Counted from the first letter of the stretch, positions 9,262 to 18,665 are shown. The stretch is DNA of 64,000 nucleotides from Arthrobacter gallicola (GCF_014836775.1 NZ_JACSQD010000003.1:370131-434130); one strand, 5' to 3'. Made by a program: numbers and translations. The notes: generated from the letters alone by a model not told the origin.

Positions 9262-9567
9262 TTAGGACGCCTTTGCCTGCTCCTGCGGGGGATAGTGGCT
9301 CCATCCGCCATGGTCGACTTCCAGCAGCGCGCCGTCGTCGCCGAAGCACAGGGTCACACGCTCTCCGTACTGGTCGCAGGACGGATCGGGGCAACGGTCG
9401 CGGCGTGAACCCGCGTAGTCGGCAGCGGTGTACTGGTCCCAGTCATCGAGTTTGACCAAAGCCCACGGGTCGCCCTGGCCGGCCAGGTCTTCCAGCTGGT
9501 CGCGGCTGTACTTTCTGCCGGATTCGGGATGACGGACTGGAGAAACGGATTCTGGTTGCCGGTTCAT
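9262..9567 (-). CDS. Hypothetical protein, acidic, 101 aa
   Basis: No family recognised. The product is soluble and acidic, with a C-PDPS-C pair (CPDPSC) and a third Cys (TLCFGDDG) that could bind a metal, a QLEDLAGQGDPWALVKLDDWDQY segment and a Gln/Ala-rich end. It converges on the Tad operon and is divergent from prfB. Codon use resembles neighbouring genes, which supports a real gene. A GAAAGGAG ribosome site lies about 14 bases upstream of the chosen ATG, slightly far, so the start is tentative. Confidence 0.6.
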   Translation of the reverse strand: MNRQPESVSPVRHPESGRKYSRDQLEDLAGQGDPWALVKLDDWDQYTAADYAGSRRDRCPDPSCDQYGERVTLCFGDDGALLEVDHGGWSHYPPQEQAKAS

Positions 9568-9737
9568 GGAAATGACGTGGCTCCTTTCACTGCGGTGCTT
9601 CCTAACTGCGGTGGTTCCTTAACTGCTCGCTCCCCATCCCGCAAGGACAGCACCAATCTACTGCCAGCCACCGACGTTCCCTGGTTCATCCAAGGTGCGT
9701 CGGACCGCACCACCGGTCCCCGAACCGGGCCATGGCG

Positions 9738-9743
9738 TAGTCT
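9738..9743 (+). promoter_or_regulatory. -10 box of prfB, near-leaderless transcript
   Basis: TAGTCT (TANNNT form) ends nine bases before the prfB ATG, and no ribosome binding site is present. This is the spacing of leaderless or very short-leader mRNAs common in actinobacteria. Inferred from sequence only. Confidence 0.4.
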
Positions 9744-9752
9744 GTAATCACC

Positions 9753-10871
9753 ATGGCTGAAATTGATTTTCCCGCAGAAATCCGCGCGCTCCGCTCGACA
9801 TTCGCGTCCATCGAGGACGTCTCCGACGTCGCAGCAATGAAGGAGGACATCGACGAACTGAGCGAGATGGCCGGGGAGCCCAACCTTTGGGACGACCCCG
9901 ACGCCGCGCAGAAGATCACCTCCAAGCTCTCGCACCGCCAGAGCGCGCTCGAACGGCTGCAGAAACTCGAAGCCCGCATCGATGACCTTGAAGTGCTGGT
10001 GGAGCTCGCCCAGGATGAGTCCGACGCCGATAGCAAGGCCGAGGCCGTGACCGAACTCGCGTCACTGCGCAAGGCCCTGGCCGACCTTGAGGTTGTCACC
10101 CTGCTCTCCGGCGAGTACGACGAGCGCGAAGCTGTGGTCACGATCCGGGCCGGTGCCGGCGGCGTGGACGCCGCGGACTTCGCCGAAATGCTCCTGCGTA
10201 TGTACCTCCGCTGGGCCGAACGCCACGGCTACCCGACCCAGGTCCTTGACACTTCCTACGCCGAGGAAGCCGGGCTCAAATCCGCTACCTTCGAGGTCAA
10301 ATCACCGTATGCCTTCGGCACGCTGGTGGTCGAAGCCGGCACGCACCGGCTGGTGCGGATCAGCCCTTTCGACAACCAGGGCCGCCGCCAGACCTCCTTC
10401 GCCGCGGTCGAGGTCATTCCGCTGATTGAAGCCACCGACCACATCGACATTCCGGACAACGAGATCCGCGTGGATGTCTTCCGTTCCTCCGGCCCCGGCG
10501 GGCAGTCGGTGAACACAACGGATTCCGCCGTCCGCCTGACGCACCTTCCCACCGGGACCGTAGTCTCCATGCAGAATGAGAAGTCCCAGCTGCAGAACCG
10601 TGCCGCCGCTATGCGCGTGCTCCAATCCCGGCTGCTGCTGCTGAAAAAGGAGCAGGAAGACGCCGAAAAGAAGGCGTTCGCCGGCGATGTGAAGGCTTCG
10701 TGGGGTGACCAGATGCGCTCCTACGTGCTGAACCCGTACCAGATGGTCAAGGACCTTCGCACCGAACACGAGGTTGGCAACACGTCCGCAGTGTTCGACG
10801 GCGAGATCGATGACTTCATCGACGCAGGCATCCGCTGGCGCGCCAACGGCAGTGTCTCGGCCCGGAACTAA
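9753..10871 (+). CDS. prfB: Peptide chain release factor 2
   Basis: Class I release factor that recognises UGA and UAA stop codons and triggers peptide release on the ribosome. The 372-residue protein has the RF2 stop-recognition tripeptide SPF at 204-206 and the catalytic GGQ at 249-251 within [10 protein letters not shown]. Unlike enterobacterial prfB, the reading frame is continuous: there is no in-frame early UGA and therefore no autoregulatory +1 frameshift. No ribosome site precedes the ATG; a TAGTCT -10 element sits close upstream. Followed later by ftsE-ftsX-smpB as in other actinobacteria, here interrupted by one acyltransferase gene on the other strand. Confidence 0.97.
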   Translation: MAEIDFPAEIRALRSTFASIEDVSDVAAMKEDIDELSEMAGEPNLWDDPDAAQKITSKLSHRQSALERLQKLEARIDDLEVLVELAQDESDADSKAEAVTELASLRKALADLEVVTLLSGEYDEREAVVTIRAGAGGVDAADFAEMLLRMYLRWAERHGYPTQVLDTSYAEEAGLKSATFEVKSPYAFGTLVVEAGTHRLVRISPFDNQGRRQTSFAAVEVIPLIEATDHIDIPDNEIRVDVFRSSGPGGQSVNTTDSAVRLTHLPTGTVVSMQNEKSQLQNRAAAMRVLQSRLLLLKKEQEDAEKKAFAGDVKASWGDQMRSYVLNPYQMVKDLRTEHEVGNTSAVFDGEIDDFIDAGIRWRANGSVSARN

Positions 10872-10885
10872 AGTTCCCGTCCGAA

Positions 10886-13039
10886 CTACAATCCCAGGGA
10901 GTCCCGCAGCGGAATGGCGAGGGTCTTGGCGAAGGTGCCGGTGATGTGGTTATCCCGATAGACCAGAACGTTGCCAACTACGCCACGGCAGATACTCTCC
11001 GGGCAGAGGTAGTCCATTAGATCAACCACTGTGGCGCCCTCGATGGCGTCCGCCGCCTCAGCAAGCGGGCTGGTGGTCTGCGGGAGGTCAAAACTGCAGG
11101 CGCCGTCCCGGTCCTTGGCAACACATTCCGGCACGTTGAACGGCGGATAAGGTAAGTCGCTGATGACCGCCACCCGGATGCCGGCGTCAGCAAGCGGTGC
11201 CAAGGCTCCCGCGAAACCGCTGACAGCTTCGGCCTTATCGCCCCAGCGCCAGCCCAGCGCGTCCTCATATCCTGCGGGACTCAGGGCCGCGGTGACTACC
11301 AGGGCGGGCTTTATCGCCAGGATGTCCTTGATGGTCTGTTCGTTCTGACTGGAGCAATTGGTGTAGGTGAACGTATCTGATGTGAGCGGGTGGACACTGA
11401 AGGGACAGCCGTTGCGGGTGAGGACATACAGGCGGTGGCCGCTTTCGCGGGCCAGAATGCTGAGCGAGTCCATATATTGGGACGCGTGGGAGTCGCCCAC
11501 GAGCACTATGCTCCGGCTGCTGGCCGGATCTCCGAAAACACAATCCGTGTAGTCGACCTTCGCCGGGTCATAGCTTGTACGGCATTCATCGGGAGCATGT
11601 GGCTGATCGGCGGTGGCAACCGCCGGGTCCGGCCGCACCGGCATGCGTGGGACTACCGCGTCAGGAGCACCGTAGGCCACCATTGCCCCGGGATATGACG
11701 CCAGGTCCAGCTCAGCGTTGAGCGCCTGTGTCTTCTCTTCCACAACCAGGTAGGGCACGGCAGCCACAGTCATTGGAACCACGGTCAGGAGCGCTCCCAG
11801 CACAAAGACAGAGCGGTACTCCGGCGTTGCTGCACGCCGCCGTCCTCTGGAACGGGATCGAAGCCGCCTTCTGAACCGAGCCGGATCAAATGTACGGAAC
11901 GGTTGCTCCACAAAACGGGTTGAGAGTGCGGCCAGGGCGAGGCTGCCTGCGATGACGGCACCGCCGTGCAGCAAGCTCGGGGCAGGCCCGAAAACATACA
12001 CCGAAAAGACGATCACGGGCCAGTGCCAGAGATAAAGCGAGTAGGAGATATCTCCGATATACGTCACCGGACGAAGCGAGTGCCAGCGCGCAGGAGCAGC
12101 GTACCCGAGGCGGCTCCGGGAACTGCCTGAAGCCAGCAGGGCCATGGTGCCGGCCACGGGCAGGAGCGCCACCCATCCCGGGAAAGCCATGGCGGTCGAG
12201 AACGCCGCGGCCGCAACGAGCACCATCAAGAATCCTGCCAGGCCCAGGACGGCGCTTGCGCGGGTTCCGAAACGGAGCCGTGGAACCAAGATCGCCAGAA
12301 GCCCGCCCAAGCCCAGCTCCCAGATCCTGGTGGTCGTGAAGAAGTAGGCAGGACCGGGAGCGGTGGCGGAATACAGGATTGAGTGGAGGAAGGAGGCCAC
12401 GGTCAGTACACCGAGTACCGCGATGAGGACACCCCGAATCTGGCGCGTTCCGCGGGCCTTCCGGACGACACCGGCACACAGGAGCATGACCAGCGGAATG
12501 AAAAGATAGAACTGTTCTTCAACGGCCAAGGACCAGTAGTGCTGCAGGGGAGACACCGACGCTGTGGCACCTTCATAGCTGGACGCCGAGAAGGCCTGGT
12601 TCCAGTTTTGAATGTTCAAGCCGGCTGCAGCGACGTCACGGGCTACTGATTGCCAGCGTCCTTCCGGAAGGAGCAGGACGGTGGCGGCCAGGGTGGCCAG
12701 CAATACTGTGGCCGCGGCCGGCAGGAGCCGCTTGATGCGCCGGCTGTAGAACCGGGCGAGGGCCAATGTGCCTGTCGACATGATTTCGCGTGCCAGCGAC
12801 CCAACGATCAGGTACCCGGAGATGACGAAGAAGACATCCACGCCCACGAAGCCGCCCGGAAGGGACAGCGGCCAGAGGTGGTACCAGATCACCAGAGTGA
12901 CGGCCAGGGCCCTGAGCCCCTGGATGTCCGGCCGGTGGCCCGCAGGAGGCTGTTGGTGTCCCGCTGCTGCTGCCGGGTGCGTTGCCGGAGGCGGCTGCGC
13001 TGAAGACAGGGGAGACTCAGTCAGAGTGAGGGGTGGCAC
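10886..13039 (-). CDS. Acyltransferase 3-SGNH fusion (OafA-type surface O-acyltransferase)
   Basis: A 717-residue two-domain membrane protein predicted to O-acylate a surface glycan or peptidoglycan. Residues about 30-400 form the acyltransferase-3 domain (DIQGLRALAVTLVIWYH with the key His, FVGVDVFFVISGYLI, RRIKRLLPAA; ten or so helices). The C-terminal SGNH domain lies outside the membrane: the GDSH nucleophile block (VLVGDSHASQYMD) and a DNHIT motif near the end supply the Ser/Asp/His triad. Between them is a proline-rich linker. Start is GTG with a weak ribosome site; a later start is possible. It sits alone, convergent with prfB, in a place where related genomes have prfB next to ftsE. 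Confidence 0.9.
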   Translation of the reverse strand: MPPLTLTESPLSSAQPPPATHPAAAAGHQQPPAGHRPDIQGLRALAVTLVIWYHLWPLSLPGGFVGVDVFFVISGYLIVGSLAREIMSTGTLALARFYSRRIKRLLPAAATVLLATLAATVLLLPEGRWQSVARDVAAAGLNIQNWNQAFSASSYEGATASVSPLQHYWSLAVEEQFYLFIPLVMLLCAGVVRKARGTRQIRGVLIAVLGVLTVASFLHSILYSATAPGPAYFFTTTRIWELGLGGLLAILVPRLRFGTRASAVLGLAGFLMVLVAAAAFSTAMAFPGWVALLPVAGTMALLASGSSRSRLGYAAPARWHSLRPVTYIGDISYSLYLWHWPVIVFSVYVFGPAPSLLHGGAVIAGSLALAALSTRFVEQPFRTFDPARFRRRLRSRSRGRRRAATPEYRSVFVLGALLTVVPMTVAAVPYLVVEEKTQALNAELDLASYPGAMVAYGAPDAVVPRMPVRPDPAVATADQPHAPDECRTSYDPAKVDYTDCVFGDPASSRSIVLVGDSHASQYMDSLSILARESGHRLYVLTRNGCPFSVHPLTSDTFTYTNCSSQNEQTIKDILAIKPALVVTAALSPAGYEDALGWRWGDKAEAVSGFAGALAPLADAGIRVAVISDLPYPPFNVPECVAKDRDGACSFDLPQTTSPLAEAADAIEGATVVDLMDYLCPESICRGVVGNVLVYRDNHITGTFAKTLAIPLRDSLGL

Positions 13040-13242
13040 GAAGCGAAAGTATATGCGAACTACGCGGCGGCGCTTTGCCCTATGCTGCGGGACTGAGCCA
13101 GATAACGGGAGCCTGTCGGCTCATCTGATGGACGGCGGCTGGAGCGCCTGGAGGCCCAAATGACTGCGCTGTTCGAACGTGCCCGGCTGCAGGCCCGGCG
13201 ACACACCCGCAAAGGCTCTGCCCGCCGCGGCATTCCGCTGGC

Positions 13243-13248
13243 TATAGT
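13243..13248 (+). promoter_or_regulatory. Possible -10 box upstream of ftsE
   Basis: TATAGT lies 75 bases before the ftsE ATG in the 283-bp gap shared with the divergent acyltransferase gene. No good -35 hexamer is visible at 16-18 bases upstream. The rest of the gap shows no gene. Confidence 0.3.
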
Positions 13249-13322
13249 CGAAAGGCCGGTTACCTGCTCCCAAGCCCAAGGCCCTTGCCGTTCCGGTTGT
13301 TACGCGAGGGCATGAAACAGCG

Positions 13323-14147
13323 ATGATCACTTTCGACAACGTCACCAAGGTCTATGACCGCAATTCCCGGCCGGCCCTGAACTCGGTCAGCCTCGACGTC
13401 GACCGCGGTGAGTTCGTTTTCCTGGTAGGAGCATCCGGTTCCGGGAAATCCACCCTCATCCGCCTGGTGCTCAAGGAAGAGCACGCGACCCGCGGCACCG
13501 TGTATGTGGCCGGCTCCAACGTCGCCAAGATCCCGAGCTGGCGCGTACCCCGCCTCCGCCGCGGCATCGGCGTCGTTTTCCAGGACTTCCGCCTGCTTCC
13601 CAACAAGACCGTCTTCGCCAATGTGGCTTTTGCCATGCAGGTCATCGGCCGCAGCCGCGCCGTCATCCGGGAGACCGTTCCGGAGGTCCTGAAGACCGTT
13701 GGCCTGGAAGGCAAGGACCAGCGGCTCCCGCATGAACTCTCCGGCGGCGAACAGCAGCGTGTGGCCATTGCCCGCGCCATCGTGAACAAGCCCGGCATCC
13801 TGCTCGCGGATGAACCGACCGGAAACCTGGACCCCACCACGTCCCTGGGCATCATGAAGGTCCTGGACCGGATTAACCAGAACGGGACCACCGTTGTGAT
13901 GGCCACGCATGACCACGACATCGTTAACGCCATGCGCAAGCGGGTCATCGAACTGCGCAACGGCAAGGTGGTCCGTGACGAACGTGAAGGGATCTACCTG
14001 GCGACGGCGATGCAGCCGGTGGTCCCGGCGGCCGGAACCACATCGGCTCCGGCGGACGACGGCGGAAACTCCGGTGCCGAAGCGCCTCCCGAGACCGTCG
14101 ACGCCGCGAAACCCAACGGCCTGGCCGGTTCGGAGGTCTCCGAATGA
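13323..14147 (+). CDS. ftsE: Cell division ATP-binding protein FtsE
   Basis: Cytoplasmic ABC ATPase that, with FtsX, gates peptidoglycan hydrolases at the division site. Walker [10 protein letters not shown] at 36-44, signature LSGGEQQR at 139-146 and Walker B with ILLADEP at about 159-165 are all intact. After the conserved core ends near residue 228, a 45-residue Ala/Pro/Gly-rich tail follows, which is not needed for the ABC fold. The last four bases overlap ftsX, so the two are translationally coupled. Next comes an M23 hydrolase, the likely target. Confidence 0.96.
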   Translation: MITFDNVTKVYDRNSRPALNSVSLDVDRGEFVFLVGASGSGKSTLIRLVLKEEHATRGTVYVAGSNVAKIPSWRVPRLRRGIGVVFQDFRLLPNKTVFANVAFAMQVIGRSRAVIRETVPEVLKTVGLEGKDQRLPHELSGGEQQRVAIARAIVNKPGILLADEPTGNLDPTTSLGIMKVLDRINQNGTTVVMATHDHDIVNAMRKRVIELRNGKVVRDEREGIYLATAMQPVVPAAGTTSAPADDGGNSGAEAPPETVDAAKPNGLAGSEVSE

Positions 14148-15055
14148 GGATGGCCTTCGTGATGGGCGAGATCGGTTCCGGGATCCGCCGCAACCTCTCC
14201 ATGGTTGTCTCAGTCATCCTGGTGACCTTTGTGTCCCTGACCTTTGTCGGCGCGGCTGGCCTTCTGCAGCTGCAGATCAACCAGATGAAGGGCTACTGGT
14301 ACGACCGGGTGCAGGTGGCTGTGTTCCTCTGCGTTGACAATGACACGTCCCCGTCATGCGCCTCGGGCGCGGTGACCGACCAGCAGCGCAACGCGATCGA
14401 AGCCAAGCTGAATTCCCCGGAGTTCGAGCAGTACATCGACACGGTCCAGTTCGAAGACCAGCAGACCGCGCTGGGCCACTTCCGCGAACAGTTCGCCAAC
14501 TCCCCAATTGTGGACAGCGTGACCGCGGACCAGCTGCCGGAGACCTTCCGGGTGTCCCTGGTGGATCCGGAAAAGTATGAAGTCATCAACGAGGCCTTTT
14601 CTTCGATGCCCGGCGTCGAGTCCGTCAGCGACCAGCGGGAGCTGCTCGAAAAGGTCTTCTCCTTTATGAACATCGCCTCGCTCGTTGCGTTGCTGATCGC
14701 CGTCCTGATGCTGGTGTGCGCCATCCTGCTCATCGCCACGACAATCCGGCTGTCCGCCTTCAGCCGCCGCCGGGAGACCGGTATTATGCGCCTGGTGGGT
14801 GCGTCCAAGGCGGTGATCCAGCTGCCCTTTGTCCTGGAAGGGGTCATCGCGGCGCTCATCGGGGCCGTGCTGGCCTCGGGTACACTGTGGGCCGTTGCAC
14901 ACTTCTTCATCGGGATGCTGGCACGCCAGTACCCCGCGACTGCCTTCATATCTGCACAGGAAGTACTCATACTGAGTCCGGTATTGCTGATTCTTGGCGC
15001 GTTGCTGGCGGGCGTGTCCTCGCTGCTGACGCTCAGACGGTACATCAAGGTCTAG
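14144..15055 (+). CDS. ftsX: Cell division ABC transporter permease FtsX
   Basis: Membrane partner of FtsE. The 303 residues comprise one N-terminal helix (about 20-45), a large extracytoplasmic domain (about 46-175, containing a [10 protein letters not shown] Cys pair), and three C-terminal helices in the FtsX permease domain ([16 protein letters not shown]). The extracytoplasmic domain is what activates wall hydrolases in characterised systems. Its ATG overlaps the ftsE stop. The gene ends 53 bases before the M23 peptidase, probably in the same transcript. Confidence 0.95.
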   Translation: MRMAFVMGEIGSGIRRNLSMVVSVILVTFVSLTFVGAAGLLQLQINQMKGYWYDRVQVAVFLCVDNDTSPSCASGAVTDQQRNAIEAKLNSPEFEQYIDTVQFEDQQTALGHFREQFANSPIVDSVTADQLPETFRVSLVDPEKYEVINEAFSSMPGVESVSDQRELLEKVFSFMNIASLVALLIAVLMLVCAILLIATTIRLSAFSRRRETGIMRLVGASKAVIQLPFVLEGVIAALIGAVLASGTLWAVAHFFIGMLARQYPATAFISAQEVLILSPVLLILGALLAGVSSLLTLRRYIKV

Positions 15056-15108
15056 AGTGTGGGCACTTGCGAAAGGAAAGCTGAAAAGTTTCATGGAAAG
15101 TCCCGCCA

Positions 15109-16500
15109 ATGATTGACCGTCAGGTTTCACGGCCGCGCCGTGCCAAACGGGCGGCAGCCGCTGCCGCTGCGATGGCGCTTGCCCTGGTCCTCGCGTTCAA
15201 TTCCACCGCCAACGCGGATGACCTCACCGACCGCAAGGCAGCGCTCGACGCCGAGCAGCAGCGGGTACAGGAACAGTATGAGTACCTTGGCGAGGACATT
15301 GCCAAGACCGTGGCCCAGCTGAACATTTACCAGAACGAAGAGCTTCCCGCTGCCCAGACAGTACTGGCCGACGCCGAGGGCCGGGTGACTTCCGCATCAG
15401 CCAAGGTGGGTGCCCTGACCGACCGCGTGGCCCTGGCACAGGAAACCCGCAATACCATCAGCGCCCAGATCGACGAGGACAAAAAAGCGCTGGATGAAAC
15501 CCAGAAGGTGATTGGGCAGATCGCCAGCCAGGCGTACAAGAGCGGGGGCGTGCCCTCGAGCCTCAGCCTGCTGTTTGGTGCCGAGGGAGCAGACAGCCTG
15601 ACGGACTCCCTGGGTATGGCCGGGCAGGCACTGCGCGGGCAGAACGCTGCGGTGGAGCGCCTCACCCAGCAGTCGGCCACCAATGTGAATTCCGAGGCAC
15701 GGCTGGCTGCGGTGGAAGAGGAGATCTCCACGCTCAAGGCCCAGGCCGAGGAAGCGCTGAAAGCCGAGCAGAGCGCCCGCGATGAAGCGGCCGCTGAGAA
15801 GGCCAAGGTTGATGAGCTGATTGCCAGCGCCGAAGCCCTCAACAATGAGCTTGAGGCGCAGAAGCCCGTTGTTCAGGCCAAGCTGTCCTCCATCCAGTCC
15901 GAGCAGGCAGCGGTCCAGGCTGAGATTGCCGAGCGCCAGCGCATCCTGCTGGAGGAAGCACGCCGGGCAGAAGAGGCACGGATTGCCGAAGCCAACCGGA
16001 TAGCTGCCGAGCAGGCAGCGCAAAACAACCAGCCGGCACCGCCGCCACAGACTGTGGTTCCCACCAATCCGTCTGCCTTTGGCCTCCGGTACCCGGTCAG
16101 CGCGCCGGTAACTTCAGGGTTCGGCTGGCGCCCGACGCCGGCGGGCACCATCGATTTCTCCGGAACCGGCGGCTACCTGCACTCCGGCATCGACTTCGGT
16201 GCCGGCTGCGGAACACCGATCTACGCCGCTGCTGCCGGCGAGGTATGGCGCTCGGATATGGGCGGCAACGAAATGATCGGTACCGGAAACCGGATTGTGC
16301 TCAACCACGGCGTGATCGGTACCAGTGCCCTGGCAACGAACTACTACCACATGAGCAGCCGGGTGGTCTCCGCCGGACAGTGGGTCAACGCCGGACAGCT
16401 GATCGGCTACGTGGGCTCCACCGGCAACTCGACCGGCTGCCACCTGCACTTTGAGACCATGCTGAACGGTCAGCTGGTTAACCCCTCGGGGTTGCTCTAG
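15109..16500 (+). CDS. Secreted coiled-coil M23 (LytM) peptidoglycan endopeptidase
   Basis: Likely effector of FtsEX. After a signal sequence (about 1-36, ending ANA) come two long coiled-coil stretches (about 38-115 and 190-300), a Pro/Gln linker and a C-terminal LytM domain (about 325-463). The zinc ligands are present: His358 and Asp362 in HSGID, and HLHF at 445-448. This is the architecture of EnvC-type FtsX partners, but EnvC has lost its catalytic residues while this protein keeps them, so it may cut peptide cross-links itself. Distance to ftsX (53 bp) and to smpB (49 bp) suggests co-transcription with ftsEX. Confidence 0.92.
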   Translation: MIDRQVSRPRRAKRAAAAAAAMALALVLAFNSTANADDLTDRKAALDAEQQRVQEQYEYLGEDIAKTVAQLNIYQNEELPAAQTVLADAEGRVTSASAKVGALTDRVALAQETRNTISAQIDEDKKALDETQKVIGQIASQAYKSGGVPSSLSLLFGAEGADSLTDSLGMAGQALRGQNAAVERLTQQSATNVNSEARLAAVEEEISTLKAQAEEALKAEQSARDEAAAEKAKVDELIASAEALNNELEAQKPVVQAKLSSIQSEQAAVQAEIAERQRILLEEARRAEEARIAEANRIAAEQAAQNNQPAPPPQTVVPTNPSAFGLRYPVSAPVTSGFGWRPTPAGTIDFSGTGGYLHSGIDFGAGCGTPIYAAAAGEVWRSDMGGNEMIGTGNRIVLNHGVIGTSALATNYYHMSSRVVSAGQWVNAGQLIGYVGSTGNSTGCHLHFETMLNGQLVNPSGLL

Positions 16501-16549
16501 GCCTACAATGGTTGTTCCGCGTCCTGGATCCACCCTAAGGAGTTGAACC

Positions 16550-17023
16550 GTGCCCAAAGAAAGTGGCCGTAAAGTTGTGGCCACCAACCGCAAGGCCCGG
16601 CACAACTACGAAATCCTCGATACCTATGAGGCCGGAATGGTGCTTATGGGGACCGAGGTGAAGTCCCTCCGGGAGGGGCGGGCTTCCCTGGTGGACGGCT
16701 TTGCGACGTTCTACAACGACGAACTGTGGTTGGAAGCCGTCTACATCCCTGAGTACCTCAACGGGAGCTGGACTAACCACGCGGCACGGCGGCGCCGGAA
16801 ACTGCTGCTGCACCGCGAACAGCTGAACAAAATCTCGCAGAAAATCCGGGAGTCAGGGTTCACGATTGTTCCGCTGCAGCTCTATTTCCTGGACGGACGT
16901 GCCAAGGTGGAAATCGCTGTGGCCCGCGGCAAGCGCGACTATGACAAGCGCCAGACACTGCGGGAGAAACAGGATAACCGGGAGGCGCTCAGGGAGATGC
17001 GCGCCAAGAACCGCGGCGCCTGA
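16550..17023 (+). CDS. smpB: SsrA-binding protein SmpB
   Basis: Small RNA-binding protein that carries tmRNA into stalled ribosomes. 157 residues, normal length, with the family blocks [28 protein letters not shown] and a basic C-terminal tail ([14 protein letters not shown]) that enters the decoding centre. Starts with GTG after an AAGGAG ribosome site at the right distance. The tmRNA gene begins 161 bases downstream on the same strand, so both halves of the trans-translation system are together. Confidence 0.97.
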   Translation: MPKESGRKVVATNRKARHNYEILDTYEAGMVLMGTEVKSLREGRASLVDGFATFYNDELWLEAVYIPEYLNGSWTNHAARRRRKLLLHREQLNKISQKIRESGFTIVPLQLYFLDGRAKVEIAVARGKRDYDKRQTLREKQDNREALREMRAKNRGA

Positions 17024-17105
17024 GGTCCTTGCGGCGGCAGCTGCTCCGGAGGGACGGTCGTGAGCGTTCCGTCAACGCTGCGCGGCTGACCAGTGCGGTG
17101 CGGGC

Positions 17106-17135
17106 TGACCAACGCGCGTGAAGATGCGCTATAGT
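17106..17135 (+). promoter_or_regulatory. Putative tmRNA promoter
   Basis: A TGACCA -35-like hexamer (17106-17111) and a TATAGT -10 box (17130-17135) are separated by 18 bases. The mature tmRNA 5' end is at 17185, so the precursor would have a leader of about 43 bases trimmed by RNase P. The GGCTGACCA segment at the -35 occurs twice, 19 bases apart, upstream. Confidence 0.45.
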
Positions 17136-17184
17136 TAACGGTCCGGTGGTTAAACTGCCGGAAGATCAGTTGGTAACTGAATAT

Positions 17185-17551
17185 GGGGATGACAGGTTTC
17201 GACGATGTTAGTCGCGACAGGTGAAGCGGGCCGAGGATGCAGGGTTATCTCGTAAACGCTCCTTGCAAACCAATAAGTGCCGAATCAAAGCGCACTGACT
17301 TCGCTCTCGCTGCCTAAGCAGCGGGCATAGTCCGTCAGACCGGGAATGCTCTCGTCCCGGATCCTGGCGTCATTTAGAGGGCCACTGCTGAGCACTTTCG
17401 CCGTTGGAGTGCTCGGGACTTTTAGACGGCTGGGCCCGGATCAGCCACTTGTTCACATGATGGCTGGGGCCGAGAAACTCCGACGTGAACTGCGCCCGGA
17501 GAAGCCCTGACAACACGACATCGGACGGGGGTTCAATTCCCCCCATCTCCA
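17185..17551 (+). ncRNA. ssrA: Transfer-messenger RNA
   Basis: Rescues ribosomes stalled on broken mRNAs and tags the peptide for proteolysis. The 5' end GGGGATGACAGGTTTCGAC and the 3' end GGGGGTTCAATTCCCCCCAT are the classic tRNA-like arms, with the acceptor stem closed by pairing GGGGATG with CATCTCC. The tag frame runs 17279-17317: resume codon GCC after AATAAGT, encoding AESKRTDFALAA then TAA. The ending ALAA is the universal protease signal. CCA is not encoded. A strong terminator follows at 17563. Confidence 0.97.
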
Positions 17552-17562
17552 CACTGCGAAAA

Positions 17563-17593
17563 GCACCTCGGCCTGCGGGCCGGGGTGCTTTTT
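17563..17593 (+). terminator. Rho-independent terminator of tmRNA
   Basis: An 11-bp stem (17563-17573 with 17578-17588, one G-T pair), four-base loop and a run of T. Begins 12 bases after the tmRNA 3' end. Confidence 0.9.
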
Positions 17594-17882
17594 GTGTGCC
17601 CGGGAACTGGCGGGAGAGCGGCAAGGAGCCCTCCGGCCGTGGATGGCTGGCACGGGGGCCGTGCCTGACCTTGGTAAGCTTGGGGGAAGCCCTCCGCCCG
17701 CCGTCCTGCGCTCTGCAGTGTCCGGATTCAGGTGTGGAGGCGCCCCTTTCCACCGCACCCACCACTGACCTGCTGCTCCGCTGCCCGCGGCCCTTGAAAG
17801 CCGTGCCGACCGGAGCGCTGTGCTGTGCCCCAAAGCCCGGCGGCGGGAAGAACCGCAATACCGTAGGAGAAGCGCCACCCCC
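17594..17882. other. Gap between tmRNA terminator and the UDG-like gene
   Basis: About 290 bases, GC-rich, no gene recognised. Open frames crossing it show no family resemblance. An AGGAGA at 17864-17869 may be the ribosome site of the next gene. No duplicated tmRNA 3' end is visible that would mark an integrated element. Confidence 0.5.
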
Positions 17883-18614
17883 ATGCAGTCCGCCCCCGCA
17901 GAAACAGCCCTTAAAACACCCGCAGCGCTGGAGACACCCGCTGAAACAGCCCTAGAAGCACCAGCAGAAACAGCGCTGGAAACACCCGCAGAGACACCCA
18001 CCGAAGCACTGTCGCTGTTCGACCGCCGCTACGAACCCAACGTCGCCGAGGTGAACCAGCTCTGTGACTCCCTGATGGAACTCAAGCCCGGCAGCCAGGT
18101 GCCGTACATCGACCCGCAGCATGATGTGGACGAAGCCAGGATCGTCAGTCTCTTCTCCAACAACGGTCCGGCGCACCCGTCAGGATTCATTACCGCCGGA
18201 AGCGACGAGGCGATGACCCGCCTGCTGGGGGTCCACTGGCAGGTGGGCCTGCGGCCGGAGTACGTGATGCCGTGGAACGTGCACCCCTGGTACACGCCGG
18301 GGGAGCCGCACACCAAGCTGACTAAGGAAGAAGTCCAGGAGGGGCTGCGGCCGCTGCTGCGCTTCCTGGCGCTGGTGCCGCGTGCCTCGGTGATCGTGGC
18401 GCACGGCACAGAGGCCCAGCGGCTGTGTGCGGCGTTCCTGAAGACCGAGAACCGCATGATCTACCGGCGCAGCTTCAAGATCTACAAGGCCCGGTCCGCG
18501 GAGGGACGCTCCTTCGGGGCCACGGAGGAACGCCAGCAGGAGTCACTCGCAGAGATGCGGCTGGCCTACAAGGACGCGATGGCCCGGACCGGACTGGCTG
18601 CCACCGGACGCTAG
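17883..18614 (+). CDS. Uracil-DNA glycosylase superfamily-like protein
   Basis: Resembles actinobacterial proteins labelled uracil-DNA glycosylase family: the block VPYIDPQHDVDEARI, the SGFITAG turn, MPWNVHPWY and VIVAHGTEAQRL correspond to conserved motifs of that group, though it is not a classic Ung and lacks the usual HPSP box. If active it would remove damaged bases in base excision repair. The start at 17883 gives 243 residues and follows AGGAGA with a long spacer; an upstream start is possible. Residues 1-45 are a degenerate repeat of AETALETP-like units, unlike the rest. Function is moderately supported, family placement from recall of homologues. Confidence 0.62.
   Translation: MQSAPAETALKTPAALETPAETALEAPAETALETPAETPTEALSLFDRRYEPNVAEVNQLCDSLMELKPGSQVPYIDPQHDVDEARIVSLFSNNGPAHPSGFITAGSDEAMTRLLGVHWQVGLRPEYVMPWNVHPWYTPGEPHTKLTKEEVQEGLRPLLRFLALVPRASVIVAHGTEAQRLCAAFLKTENRMIYRRSFKIYKARSAEGRSFGATEERQQESLAEMRLAYKDAMARTGLAATGR
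17896..18010 (+). repeat. Degenerate tandem repeat coding for AETALETP-like units
   Basis: About four to five imperfect copies of a roughly 24-base unit reading GCAGAAACAGCxCTxGAAxC, encoding Ala-Glu-Thr-Ala-Leu-Glu-x-Pro. It forms the N-terminal low-complexity region of the UDG-like protein. Confidence 0.7.
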
Positions 18615-18665
18615 CCGCACCCGGGAACAAACCCGGCCCGGGCTAGCCAGCCGCCGGCCCGGGCA

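Noticed and set aside
9753-9830. Programmed +1 frameshift in prfB.
   Set aside because: The frame is uninterrupted and has no early UGA with a preceding Shine-Dalgarno-like stimulator.
17185-17600. Integration site for a genomic island at the tmRNA 3' end.
   Set aside because: No integrase gene and no repeat of the tmRNA end were seen in the window.
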